NCBI GenBank assembly: GCA_963931925.1
Contig: OZ007570.1
Span: 56,348,321-56,412,320 of the forward strand
Reading direction: 5' to 3'
Source: Onchidella celtica
Lineage: Eukaryota > Mollusca > Gastropoda > Systellommatophora > Onchidiidae
Length of the DNA: 64,000 nt
This document shows, in pieces, positions 1-29,899 of this stretch. Below the pieces are notes generated by a model. It saw nothing but the letters and a program-made list of their open reading frames with translations. It did not search any database and was not told the origin of the DNA. Every line of letters begins with the position of its first letter. Position 1 is the first letter of the stretch. Both the position numbers and the translations under genes were made by a program.

Positions 1-2340
1 TGCTTGCAAAATGTGACATTCATTCCCATTTTAAACTTTAAGAATAAAATAAACAAGGCCAAACACAAGATTCCACCATGACCTGTGCTAAAAAAAGTAC
101 AAAGTTGTAAAATTAATATCTTTTCACATAGAAGAATTTTTGTTCACTTATGGCATCTTAACCTTTTCCGTACACTGTTATTTTACCCCTGATCCATATG
201 TCACAAATTTTAATATGCCCCGGACATCTCTGAAAGTACAGAATGAGTCTTTGTATCCTGCGGCAGTACTGCTATCTTCAGATTTCAACCTGCTCCTAGG
301 TGTGCAAAATCTTCCATTTGAAAAAGTAACTCTGGGCAGTTTCCTTCAAAGACACCCCATTTACAAGAGTAGTGTGACTAAAGTTATGATGCAGGCTGCC
401 CAGATATATATGTGAGTGTGCAGAAGAAAACCCACAATAAGTCGACAGGGCTGATTTTGAGAAAAACGGCTTTGAAGTGAAAATATGGGTCCGACACAAA
501 TTTCCAACTTAGCTGTTGTTTAGGGGACCGTGGCATGTTACAGGGTAAACTGTAGATGAGCAGTGAACACTACTCACTATGACCTCTATTAGTATATTAC
601 GGCTTAGTTATTAGACTACGGTCTCCTAACAACAATCACTCCAATAATTATTACTTGGTCAATTAGCTATTGCCACTTAGACTTATAGGGTTAAATGCAA
701 TTTTCTCAAAATCTTGTTTTAGGGGGGTCACTGACTTCAATTTATCAGAAATGTCTTGTCTTTTATATTATATGTACAGAACTCAAAATGTCATGTAATG
801 TTGCCGACTTATTGTGGTTTTTCTCATGCACACTCACATATGTCAATTATACTTTGGGTCAACATTTTGTCCCCAGTAGTCTCCACCCACTCCTCCCCCT
901 TCTCTTGTTTTCCCTTTCTGTTTGTGTTATCTAATAGTAATACAGTCAACAACATTTGCCCTCTCTAACGACATCTTCAGACCAGAAAACTATCAAAATC
1001 TTAGTTAGTTTGAAGGTACCACCACTGTTCAGTCAGAAAGCCACCCCCCAACAGAATCTATAAACTATAGTCTGAAAATCTTTGAACCACCAGGGATGAA
1101 CAAGAAGACTCAGGAGTGTACAGCACTTAAAGTGCTCATTACCCATATATTATATAATGTCCCACCACCTGTAACCAAAACTTTCATTTATAACACCTTA
1201 CCCATCACAGTGGATGGCACATAGAGGTTAGAACAAAAAGTATTTGATTACTAGTACAGATTACAGAGATTCACTGACTCAGTGACTGTCTATATTTTTA
1301 CTCAGGGCATACAGATAGGAATAAATAGTATTATAAATCCGTATAAATGTGAGAGGTATGTCTACAGGATACAGTACGGACAGGGGTATTAAAAAGTAAA
1401 CCTAAATAAACAAAAGAAAATTTCCCAGAACAAAATTTTAATGACACCTACAGATTGCTGGTATGTAATTTGAGGAATACAGAAAATTTAAGGGTTGGGG
1501 TGTAATTGTGCTAAGTTTGGGTGAATTTTTTATATCCCTCTGTCTTCGTTTGTGTACCCGGGACGTACGGAAAACTAGTAAAAAAATTACTAGTACAATA
1601 TACAGGAGTATTTCCAGAGAATTTATGGGGAGCCCTTCAATCAACTTATTATTCAAGTTTAATAAAGAAACCCAAGACTGTCAATTTTATGAATTTGTTC
1701 TATTGGAATACGATTTTAGAAAAAAAATCCTCAGTTCATATTTAAACAGATTAATTCAAGGAAATTGTAGTACAAACGTAACAAAGATTTGGAGTTTAGT
1801 TGGTGAACAAACAACAAAAATAATTAATTTTGCTAGGACAAAAAAATGTTCATTGGTGTACTTACATTCTGCAGGTACCTGAAAATCAAATTCTGTAAAA
1901 CCATTAAGGAAAGATATCCAAAGTTTTCAGAGAATCTTTTCCCATTCCATAATACATACTAGTCACTACATATACCACATTCCTTAATCAAATTTTAAAC
2001 CTTCTAGTTTAAGAAACTTGTGATGAAAGAGCTTCACCATACCAAAAACTGATACACACATGATATATTTTTTTTTCAAATCAAGAATGAAAATTTTATC
2101 AGGCTCAAAGGCCTGCCTTGACAACTAGATTCTATGTCATTGCCTGTGCATCAAGAGAGATACAAGATAATACATGTTTGAATTACAAACAATGTTTCCA
2201 CATTTTGACATTAATTTTACTTAATTTCATAAAAGAACTGTCCCTTTCACTCCAGACAAAAAGCGACAGTTGTTAATGTTGGACTATGTTTTCATTAAAG
2301 GGCCTTGTTACTACCTTTAGTTTTATTAAATTATTAAATT
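1..2340. other. Gene-poor AT-rich region
   Basis: Apart from the MITE at 513-635 nothing is recognised. Overlapping open frames at 1508-1882 are AT-rich and match no family I know. The left edge shows no exon of a known gene. Confidence 0.5.
513..635. mobile_element. Palindromic CTGTTGTT MITE, uninterrupted copy
   Basis: The left end CTGTTGTTTAGGGGACCGTG and the right end, inverted, TTGTTGTTAGGAGACCGTAG flank a centre containing GTAGATGAGCAGTGAACAC. This centre is shared with 26555-26667. Confidence 0.6.
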
Positions 2341-2883
2341 CCATCACAGCGATCTGCCGACTAAACCGGGACTAACCTACCAAAGATGATGGGAAGCACA
2401 GCCGGTGCTCCCAAAGTCACATCCTTAAATTTAATGGGGATCCACATACCCCCACAGTTTGGAATATTTCATATCCCTAAAGAGAATCTGGCCGCAAGCC
2501 ATTAAAAGCCTCCGATACAGCAACGAAGTGTTTTTCCGTTGATACTGCCGAATAAACTTTCCCCTAGGATTTTTTTATCTGCCAGTACAGATTTTGTATC
2601 CCAAGTCATCTCTCCTAATTCGAACATTTCTCTGTCTACCTACCTTGTTAAGTTCATCCCAATCAACATTTGCATGCTGCGCATATGTTGAAAATGGTGG
2701 CATGGCAAGAAATAGGAGGGACTTTTCTGACTGAAAATGGAATTTCATTGATTAAACGGATTATATGAACTTACGCAGTGTTTATTTGCAGACATCTGCC
2801 ATAAAAGCCTCTGATCTGATCCGTAAATGGGTTTCTAGGTTTAGTAATGTTTATTTTGGAAGAATTCCTTCACAATTTAACAG

Positions 2884-3010
2884 GGTCAGCAGTAGCGTAA
2901 TGATTAGCATCTTTGCTGTCAATCGGGAGACCATGGTTCAATTCTCAAACGGGTTTTTGATTGTTTTTTTCTTTTCGCACAAGTCTTTTTATCAATCAAT
3001 CTGTTCTGTT
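2884..3010 (+). repeat. tRNA-derived SINE head (family C), copy 1
   Basis: TAGCGTAATGATTAGC resembles an A box and GGTTCAATTCTC a B box, followed by a T-rich tail. The same head occurs at 5055 and 5203. Confidence 0.5.
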
Positions 3011-4300
3011 TCTTAAATTTTTTTCATCAAACAACAACAATAGAGTATAAATCCAGGTGTTTTTTTTTGTCATTACTGACATTAGTCAACACTAATACTG
3101 GCGAATAAACCACGGCTTTAAATCTGCCGACACTGGATAAATCTGGGTTTCATCCGCCAATCATGTTGGGGAATAATCATAATGGTGGCCTAACTGTAAA
3201 CGTCCATTCAGCTTTGACTTAAAATTTTATTGGAAAGAGTTGCGTAGCCTATGCCCTGATCACCCTATCTCTTATCACTAACTTTAAGCCTAATATTATC
3301 CTTCACCCGATCCCAAACCGGTAAAACTAAAAGTGCAGTGTTTAGCCCCCCAAATCATGTTGGGCATTTTCATTAATTCATATCGATTACTAATAAAGTA
3401 ATACTAGATCCATAGCCTAGATGATTTTAAGAAAGGGATGAGGGTGCATTTAGTATTCAAAGTAATTGATACTAAGTCTATCAAAATGCCTAACACTATT
3501 TGGAGGGGCAAACTGCACTTTGACCCCCTTATCATTTCAATCAGAAAAAAACAAGGGACCTCTGATGTCTCTGTAAAATAAAGGATTGTGTCAGTTAACC
3601 CTTGTCCTACGCTGAGTGAACTCGTCCACATAAAACCCTGTGCGAGGATAGCCAGCAGCCAGTCAGCCGATCGTTCACGTGTTGCCGATAACCTGGTGGT
3701 TGGGTCAATTAGGCCCTTGTGAACACATGTATCGTGTTTACTTTAGGATGCAATAACAATAATAGTGGTGGAAGAATCATAAGGGACCCCTATGATATCT
3801 GGATAAAGTACTTGTGATGAGATGCAATTATAAGTACAAACTACAATTGTTTAAAAATAGAAGGCCCATAATACAGAACTTTCTGCATTTACATGCCGTT
3901 TAATACACATTTTATCCTTTTCCTAAGAGCTCTGCGCTTGTTTTGTCCCTAAGTCAGGCCATTCTGGTGAACAAATTATTTTTTAAGCCAGGCACTTAAT
4001 TTACTAACCACATGTATGGCATGTTGCCCTCTCCCCCATGAACTATTACTATGTATAGGTTTCACATATGTTAGGTTTCTTAGCACACCTTTAGCAAGAG
4101 ATTTGATTCCAGCTCGTAGAGTACGTAGGCCTACATGTACTGAAGCGGGTTAATCAAACTGAAGCAACACAATATCTCTCTACTTACGACATCAAATACG
4201 AACAACAACCAACAACAAAGTCTGTCATTTTCTCCCAGTTTTCCCTGATGAAAAACCTACCGACAGACGCCCTTATGCAGCATGCCCTTGTATTACATCA

Positions 4301-4523
4301 GAATTCATGGGAGGTCTTCCGCCCGTCCGCGCCAGTCAAGAAAACACACTAAAGAGGGGACTTTTGAGCGGGCTTATCAAATGGTTGGGTTTAGTATTTG
4401 TATGGATGGGACAAAGAAAGAAGAAAGAAAGAACGAAAGCGCGGGTTAGGGGAGGTCTCCATCATATTATGTTTGTTAACTTTTTGGTAAGTGGCGCGGT
4501 CGGGGGGAAGACCTTCCGAATTC
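4301..4523. repeat. 223-bp inverted-repeat element
   Basis: GAATTCATGGGAGGTCTTCC (then GCCCGTCCGCGCC) on the left matches, inverted, GAATTCGGAAGGTCTTCC (then CCCCGACCGCGCC) on the right. The arms are about 32 bp. No target duplication is clear. Probably a MITE. Confidence 0.6.
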
Positions 4524-4734
4524 ATTATTACAGATAGAGCAGTTTCTCAAATACGCAGAGGGCCCCTTTCTTCTCATTTCACATGTAGACACGACAACCA
4601 GCATCAAAGTAAAAGTTTCCCCAAGATTTTCCCCAGTTCGAAATTCAGACCGTCAGTAGGCTGCTATTTATTACTACTAGATCTAGATCTAATCTACTAC
4701 TACTACATACATGAGTATGACGAATGGCCGCCCT

Positions 4735-5075
4735 TATCTGTCAACATTATCGACGGATACTGCCCAGGTTTATCTGTCAACATTATCGACGGATGCTGCC
4801 CAGGTTTATACGGCAACACTATCGGCACTATTGACGAATGACAAACAACAACAACAACAAACAAACAAGCAAACTGGATTTATTCCTAATGTTATTGGAT
4901 TTTAAAAAATTACCAGACACTGATTGTTGTCAACATTATCGGCGGATACTTGGGTCTATCCGGCAACACTATCGGCACTATTGACAATGACAAACAAAAA
5001 CAGCAACAAACAAACATGCAAACTGGATTTATTCCTAATGTTATTGGATTAAAAAAAATTACCAAAGACATTGAT
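4735..5075 (+). repeat. Tandem and segmental repeats with GACGGAT hairpins
   Basis: The unit TTATCTGTCAACATTATCGA followed by CGGAT occurs twice near 4735-4795, with a variant at 4930. A longer unit (CGGCAACACTATCGGCAC through CTAATGTTATTGGATT) is duplicated at about 4810-4905 and 4960-5050. Confidence 0.7.
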
Positions 5076-5170
5076 TACTGATAAAAAGACTTCTAAAAGA
5101 AAAAAAACAAACACTCTACCCCGCTGAGAATTGAACCACTGTACCACCGATTGGCAGGTAGATACAAAAA
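5055..5170 (-). repeat. tRNA-derived SINE head (family C), copy 2
   Basis: On the minus strand GTGGTTCAATTCTCAGCGGG is followed by a T-rich run and TCTTTTTATCAGTAATCAAT. It lies directly next to copy 3 in the same orientation. Confidence 0.5.
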
Positions 5171-5202
5171 AAAACAACACTGAATTTCTTCCGTCACTGT
5201 TC

Positions 5203-5333
5203 TTGGATTTTAAAAAAAAATTGATGCCTAATAAAAAGACGTGACAAAAAAAAAAAAAAAAAGCTGCCGTGTTGAGAATTGAACCACTGCCATGACCGAC
5301 AGGCAGAGATGCTAACAACTACGCTATTGAGAA
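5203..5333 (-). repeat. tRNA-derived SINE head (family C), copy 3
   Basis: The minus strand reads TAGCGTAGTTGTTAGCATC and GTGGTTCAATTCTCAACACG, followed by an 18-base T-run and TCTTTTTATTAGGCATCAA. The tandem same-strand arrangement with copy 2 suggests a duplicated SINE unit. Confidence 0.5.
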
Positions 5334-6049
5334 CCCTGACTACATACATGAGAAAAGTCTGACTAAATATTAATAAGTATGACCAAACCAAGAAACCCAT
5401 ATCAACGGATTAACCTGAACCTTCGTGTATCCATTAAATCAATAAAATTCCAAGTCTCTCCAATTTCAATATATCTAGTTTTCAACACTCGCACAATATG
5501 AACGTTGATCGCGTCGGGATGTACAGAACAAGGGAGTAAGGCGGTGAAGGGGTTCAAATCAGGGGAGATGACTCGTAAATACAGAAATTATATTGACGGA
5601 TAAAAAAAATCCAGGGAAAATTTTATCCATCAGTATCAACGGATAAACACTTCGATGAAGAATAGTTAAATGAATAGCTGCATCGTAATAAACATAATCA
5701 GACAATAAATAGGCCTACCATTTTGTTATCAAAGTGACTATTCGGACGGCTGGCACAATATCACGAACGATATTCGGCCAGCCAGACCTATCGCGCATGA
5801 CATCTGGGTCAACGGGGTCATTATCGTTTGAGCAAAATGGCGAACTTCCAGCTCGGAAGTAGGCTACATTTCTCTCTTTTGAGGCTTTTAACGCCGCCTT
5901 GCACAAATTTTATATTTGTACACACATTTCTTTTAAAAACTTAGATTTAGGTTTTCGGTCCATGTCCACCTCCACAATTAAGAAAATCGAGACATTTCGT
6001 ATATACAAACAGGCATTTTATTCGGATTAATGCAAGGACTAACGCATCG

Positions 6050-6305
6050 GCGAACCAGTAGCAACAGTAACAGCAATAACAACAATAATAACAGCAGTAA
6101 CAACATTAGTAGCATTAACAACAGTAACAGCAATAACAACAGTAACAGAAACAACAACAGTAGCCGTAGCAGCAGTAAAAACAAAAGTAACAAGAAGAGC
6201 AATAATGTTAATAACAGCAGAAGTAGCAAGAACTGCAATAACAGAAGCAGTAATAACACTAGCACAGTAGTAGCAATAACAACAGCAGTTGCAGCAGCAT
6301 TGTCT
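6050..6305 (+). repeat. Degenerate AAC/AGC/AAT trinucleotide tract
   Basis: About 250 bp of AAC-, AGC- and AGT-type triplets give spurious poly-Asn/Ser or poly-Leu/Val frames on the two strands. No gene context supports translation. Confidence 0.85.
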
Positions 6306-6529
6306 TATGGCAAAAAACAACAATGACGACAGCGTGAATGAGGCCTTACAATTGCACTTCTAGTCTACTTCTCAATTCTGGCCCTTACGAATGGCTACAA
6401 ATGAAAACAAAACTAAACAAAAACTTCAAAGAACTCAAACCAAAGTACACACAGGCCTACAAAAGCGAACCACACAAAAAGTGCAACTACATTTATGACG
6501 AAAGGGGAATCACTTTATACAGATGGCCG

Positions 6530-6828
6530 TAACGCACGCACGATATCCGGCCAGCTGGCCAAATAATGCAACTGATATCCGGCCAGTCGGTCGAATAGCG
6601 CAGATGGTTTCCGGCCAAATATCGAGTATGATATCTGTCCCACTGGCTGAATAGTCGCAACTATACGGCCAGTCGGTCGCATATCGCGAATGATATCTGG
6701 CCAGTCGGCCGTATAGGCCTTCAGGAACATTTATCCGGCCAACTGGCCGGATATCGCGAATGATTTCCGGCCAGTCGGTCGGATATCGGGAATGATATCT
6801 GGCCAGTCGGCCGAATAGTCGCTGCCTT
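6530..6828. repeat. 32-bp GC-rich tandem repeat, about nine degenerate units
   Basis: Units such as GATATCTGGCCAGTCGGTCG followed by GAATATCGCGAAT repeat with a 32-bp period (for example 6751 and 6783). A related unit is at about 5745-5815. The GGCCAGTCGGCC core is palindromic. GC content is well above the surroundings. Confidence 0.8.
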
Positions 6829-7087
6829 TTGTTATACATAGTAGGGGTGATAGGATAGATGATGAAGTTATATCCTTATAATTATAAACAAGCGAAAATA
6901 GTGTGGAAAAAAACCGCAAAAAAAACGTCAAACGATGTCACGGCAGCCGAATAGGCCTACTCAAATAGGCCTAAACTAAACATGAGAAGCGGTCTTGCTA
7001 TACTACAATATACTGGCCTCCCATAAGACTTGGTTTGCAATAGGTAGGTCACAATATTGGCCTCATGTGTTATGCGGGGAGGCCAAT

Positions 7088-7152
7088 ATAGTGGCGCTTG
7101 CGAGTAAATACCGACAATTGCCGCCCCTCGCAGGGTGAGGGTTAATAGGCTA
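7088..7152. mobile_element. Fragment of the same TTAA element end
   Basis: TTGCCGCCCCTCGCAGGG followed by TGAGGGTTAA closely matches the right end of the element at 19429-20198, including the preceding GCGCTTGCGA-like stretch. The left end is not found nearby, so this is a relic. Confidence 0.45.
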
Positions 7153-7164
7153 GGCCTACAGAGG

Positions 7165-7490
7165 CAGCAAAGCATGGGAAGCTGACAGAGTCCAGCGGGC
7201 TATCAAAAAGGGAGAACGGCGCAAGAGAAGGCCCAGTGGTACTGAACCAACGGAGCACTCTTGTCATTTATGCGGAAGGGTCTGCAGGGCAAAAATAGGA
7301 CTTATCAGTCACATGAGAAGCCATAAGTCATGAAAGAACAGTCTTTCCATTCTGTCCTCTGTGTCCTTTAGTTCTCTTCATTGTCCATGTGTTGAAATTC
7401 TCAACAATTTCTGTTCTTTATTCCTCTGGTGTTGTTAAGGTCATCATCATACCTGATGGACGAACTATTATTATTATTACTTAGGCTAGT
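7165..7490 (+). mobile_element. LINE 3'-end fragment encoding a zinc-finger tail
   Basis: A short frame (about 7177-7332) reads as a basic linker (KKGERRKRRP) followed by HSCHLCGRVCRAKIGLISHM, then RSHKS and a stop. This is the same Cys2-His finger that ends the LINE at 51646-52557. It is followed by about 140 bp of 3' sequence ending in an ATT repeat. It is a heavily 5'-truncated copy of a LINE from that broad group. Confidence 0.6.
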
Positions 7491-7584
7491 GATAGTGTAC
7501 AATTTGTTCCATCATAGATCTATCCTCCTACTCGAGTTCCATTAATTAATAATTTTATCTAAGAATGTATTACTGCTGACACAG

Positions 7585-7682
7585 GCGCACACTTTCTAGA
7601 ATCTAGATCATCTAGATCTAGATCTAGATAGTCTAGTATTTTCTAGATCTAGATCTAGATCTAGAAATCTAGATCTAGGCTA
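7585..7682. repeat. AGATCT hexanucleotide array 1
   Basis: Runs of CTAGATCTAGATCTAGA, interrupted by short unique sequence. Further arrays occur at 9903-9930 and 10040-10098. Confidence 0.9.
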
Positions 7683-7689
7683 GGTGTCG

Positions 7690-10650
7690 AGTAAACATCT
7701 AATGAAAATTATCGAAAATTGGTTGCCGGTAAAAAAATGAACTTCACATGTGATAAACATTGACTTCCAGCACATATTTGGCTGAAATTTCAAAAGGATA
7801 CAATAGGCTGCACCATAACCTTCTGAACTTTTTGTCCTGCACCCTTGTAAGCCATCTTGAAATAAATTTAAAGTGCTTGACAACACTTCCAAAGACAAAG
7901 ATTGCACGTTTATGAACGTACCGGAAATAGAAATAAATACCGCCAGGTCTAGAGAGTTTAGATGTCTTGTCGCTTGATACTATTCGCAAGGTATAGTACG
8001 GTACGCAAAATAATTTAACGACCCACACGAAGAGACTGGTGTGGGGCCCTGGGTTATTTCATTGCAAATATGTACCGAGTAAACCTCCATTGAAGTAATT
8101 AAAATGTCTTTTCATTTTAATTCTTTTGGAGTTTACTGTATAGGTTCCCTGTTTTCTTTTTTTTCCTAATGCAGAACTTCTGGCTTTTGCACACCCTTCC
8201 ATTTTCGGCAGGATGGGAGAATGGAGGGAACATTATTTTTATCCAGTACAAGGCAGCTGCCCAAATTTCTTTCTTTTTTTTTTCGGAGGAAGGCCAAGGT
8301 ATTCTGAACTATAATAATAAATTTCCACAGAATGAAGAAACTGAGAATGTCAGTGAAAAGAAAGGAACAATCCACTTTTTTTTAAAATGAAACCTATAAG
8401 TTTAATTTTTTTTTTTATCATAAAGGAATTTATTGTTGTTGTTTTTTTTAACAGGCAATGTACAATATAATTTTCGATAGTAATATACATATATTAGGTT
8501 TTTGTATAAGTAATTATGAAATGAAATTTTTTGAAGGGCAACGTCTCATTCTTTATAGGTCAAAGGAGGAACAAATTGATGATTTCATACCTCATGGTTT
8601 TAATATGCTGATACATTTTTGCTGTACATCAACATAAGTTACAATATAGGCGACATGTTTCAAATTGTTTCTGTAAAAGCACTTTGTATCTCTATTAATT
8701 TGTTAAAGGATCCGAAGGTTGCAAATAAAGATGTTTTCCACTAATTTTTATTGTTTTGTTGCTTTATGAATGGTAATTTATGATGGAGTTTGGGTGTCTC
8801 GTGTTGTGATAAATATTGCTTAATTAATGAAATTTCACATTGTCCTCACACAACACTAGAGTGCAAAACAGATTTATAGATAATATAAAATGCCTGTAGT
8901 TAACTGTTTATGACTTATGTAATTGGATACAAGACGTTTTGAATAAAATGTATGAAAATTATTATGACGGCGGTAGCTATAGTTTATCAATTTTAAATTT
9001 TTTTTTTTTTTTGCAACCCCCCACAGGCATTTTTGGAGTTTGGACTCTAAGATTACTATTCACAAATATTCAAAATGCTAATCACTCAAAATTGTCAGTT
9101 TAATTTGGCAAACTTTCGTCTATGTCCCACACTTAAACTGGCACAGTTTTCTTGTTCTGCTCGAAGTGCAGTAATTGAGCATCATTTAAATTCTTTAAAA
9201 TTATATTTTAATTTCAGTGATTGGGATACTTAAACTTAAACCTCTGCATGTTCAATAAAACGTGCATCTGATTTACTGAATCTGCATTCCGAAAGATCAG
9301 TCATTAAACTGCACATTCAACAATCATTTTGCATTTGTGCAATTTTGTTTACCTGTACCCTAAATTAGAGCTAAAATTTTAATATCAAAGTGACTACCGT
9401 AAGTCACAAAATATGCCGTGAACACTGAGAGATGACAGAACACAGGATTTCTTCAGAAAACATCACAGTGAGGAAAGGTCATTGTTTTAGTAATAGTTCA
9501 GCCGTTCGAATGATATCAGTGATTCTTCTCTCATACCGTGAAGGTTCCGTTTGTTGATCAAGTAGATGCGCATCGATATTTGTAATGTGCGGATCGTCAA
9601 CCGGAAGTCGAGAAGATTTCGTAGTTTACCCTGGTGATGGGCCCTAATGGCTTGTGAGTGAATCATAAGACTTGAGAATAATGAGATGAGCAAATGAAGA
9701 CTTTTGTGTAAGACTGGCACTTTATAAGATAAAGTATGTATAGACGATGGGAACATCACTTGAATACTGACAGATGTTTCATGGGGGAAAAGAAAACCGA
9801 AGTAGACCTTCGCATACGACATTATAGATTCTACGTACACTGATGACTGAGGTTCCTGACCAGCTTGCAATGCATTCTTATCTAAAAATTTACAATATTC
9901 CAAATCTAGTCTAGATCTAGATCTAGGATCTACTCAACCATTATTTAATATGTTGTCTTAAACACTGGATTCCTGCCTTGTTTGGTGTGTTAATTTTGAT
10001 TAAGAAATGGTGATTGCAAAAAGTGAAACCATCCAGACGGCCTAGATCTAGATCTAGATCCAGATGTCTAGTCTAGATCTAGATCTAGATCTAGATCTTC
10101 TTCTCAACCAATGAAATGGAATGGCAGTGAGCATTTGCAGAGTCCACGGTAAAAACGGGCTCAGTCACAGATTCATTTTCAGAGAAAACTGCAGTTTTCG
10201 ACTTTGACTGAGCTCTATCTTTCATAGATTGTGTTATTTTAGAGATGACAATTTTAGCGGTTGAGCGCCCATTTCTGTCAAACTCAAAGATACTGTAGAT
10301 TACAATGGAATGTTCACTTGGACTTGGGGTCAATAGCCCATTGTTTCAACATTGTGTCATTGCTGGTTTTTCCTGTGGACTCTTCATTTGTTTAGATATG
10401 CTGAATGCAAATCATTTGAAAATGTCTAAAGGAGGATCCTTTTCACCCATAGCCTTGAAGGAAAAACTCTGCCGTGATCTTTTTTTTTTGATGACTGAGA
10501 TATCGCCTGCTGATATGCCTATATTATGTCATTTATTTGCCTTTGGCCAAATTTTATGCATATGAGCTAAATAAAACCAGCATAGTGTTGTTGTTTACTA
10601 TTGATCTTGTCGTCAGTGATGATAAATGAATGTGTGTAAATCTACATTGT
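7690..10650. other. Upstream region of CAPS2
   Basis: Mostly AT-rich sequence with A/T runs and the AGATCT arrays. Minus-strand open frames at 9487-9903 and 10091-10333 are unassigned. The CAPS2 promoter and any 5' UTR exon must lie here or within the last 500 bp; TGTACAG at 10648-10654 could be an acceptor for a 5' UTR intron. No clear core promoter motif was seen. Confidence 0.4.
9903..10098. repeat. AGATCT hexanucleotide arrays 2 and 3
   Basis: CTAGATCTAGATCTAG-type runs at 9903-9930 and 10040-10098, separated by about 110 bp of AT-rich sequence. Confidence 0.9.
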
Positions 10651-10667
10651 ACAGGTAAAAAGAAAAA

Positions 10668-29254
<18,587 letters not shown>

Positions 29255-29890
29255 GAGTCGTCATAAGGGAACAAAAGTTTAAAAAGATTTAGAATGTGGC
29301 ATCAAACATTTAAAAAAGGCATATTTTTGCAGCAATAACGAACACGTCCAAAATTTCAGAAAGTTACAGCAGCAAAAAGAAACTATCTGGTTTGTGATTA
29401 ACATGTCCATTTTATGAATATATTAGACCTTTGCCTTCAGATCTACTGGGCCTAAAAGTCTGACAATGAAATAAAAAAAACAGTACCACTTAAGAACTTT
29501 CTATAAAAATCACATGAAAAGCTACTGCACCAAAATTATGAGAGAAACTGTAGTTTCATTAAGGAGAAATTCACTTTCAAAGATTTAAGACAATCTAATG
29601 AAAAAAATATTAATTGAATTTATGATACACCCAGTGCATTATGTACAACTCTTTCAATTGTGGGGCATCCCAAGGAAAAATAGGCAAACAGCAAAAAACA
29701 GAACACTTTATTGTTGATGCTGCCTGGTATAAAAATTTTCTGCTAAATAATACTGTACTGCCGCTTCATGTTGTAGCAAAATCAGTTTTATTTGAACTGT
29801 TATCGTTGTGATATTGTGAAGGGAAAAAGAACATAATTTTTAAACTTTGGAGAAGCAACTGTTAAAGTTGTAAATAAAATAAATTGCTCA
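29255..29890 (+). other. Probable CAPS2 3' UTR with poly(A) signal
   Basis: This is AT-rich sequence after the TAA stop, without repeats or open frames. The first good AATAAA lies at 29873-29878, followed by a further AATAAA-like motif, so cleavage shortly after 29890 is likely. This is inferred from the motif only. Confidence 0.5.
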
Positions 29891-29899
29891 ATATGTTTT

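Noticed and set aside
2340-2470. Minus-strand exon-like stretch (MWIPIKFKDVTLGAP) near 2400-2450
   Set aside because: Too short, bounded by stops, with no partner exon or family match.
6030-6326. Poly-Asn/Ser, poly-Leu and poly-Val/Ala frames
   Set aside because: They are frames of a trinucleotide tract with no gene context.
6530-6828. Regular 32-bp repeats suggesting a CRISPR array
   Set aside because: The repeats are contiguous without unique spacers, degenerate, and the genome is eukaryotic; a satellite explains them.
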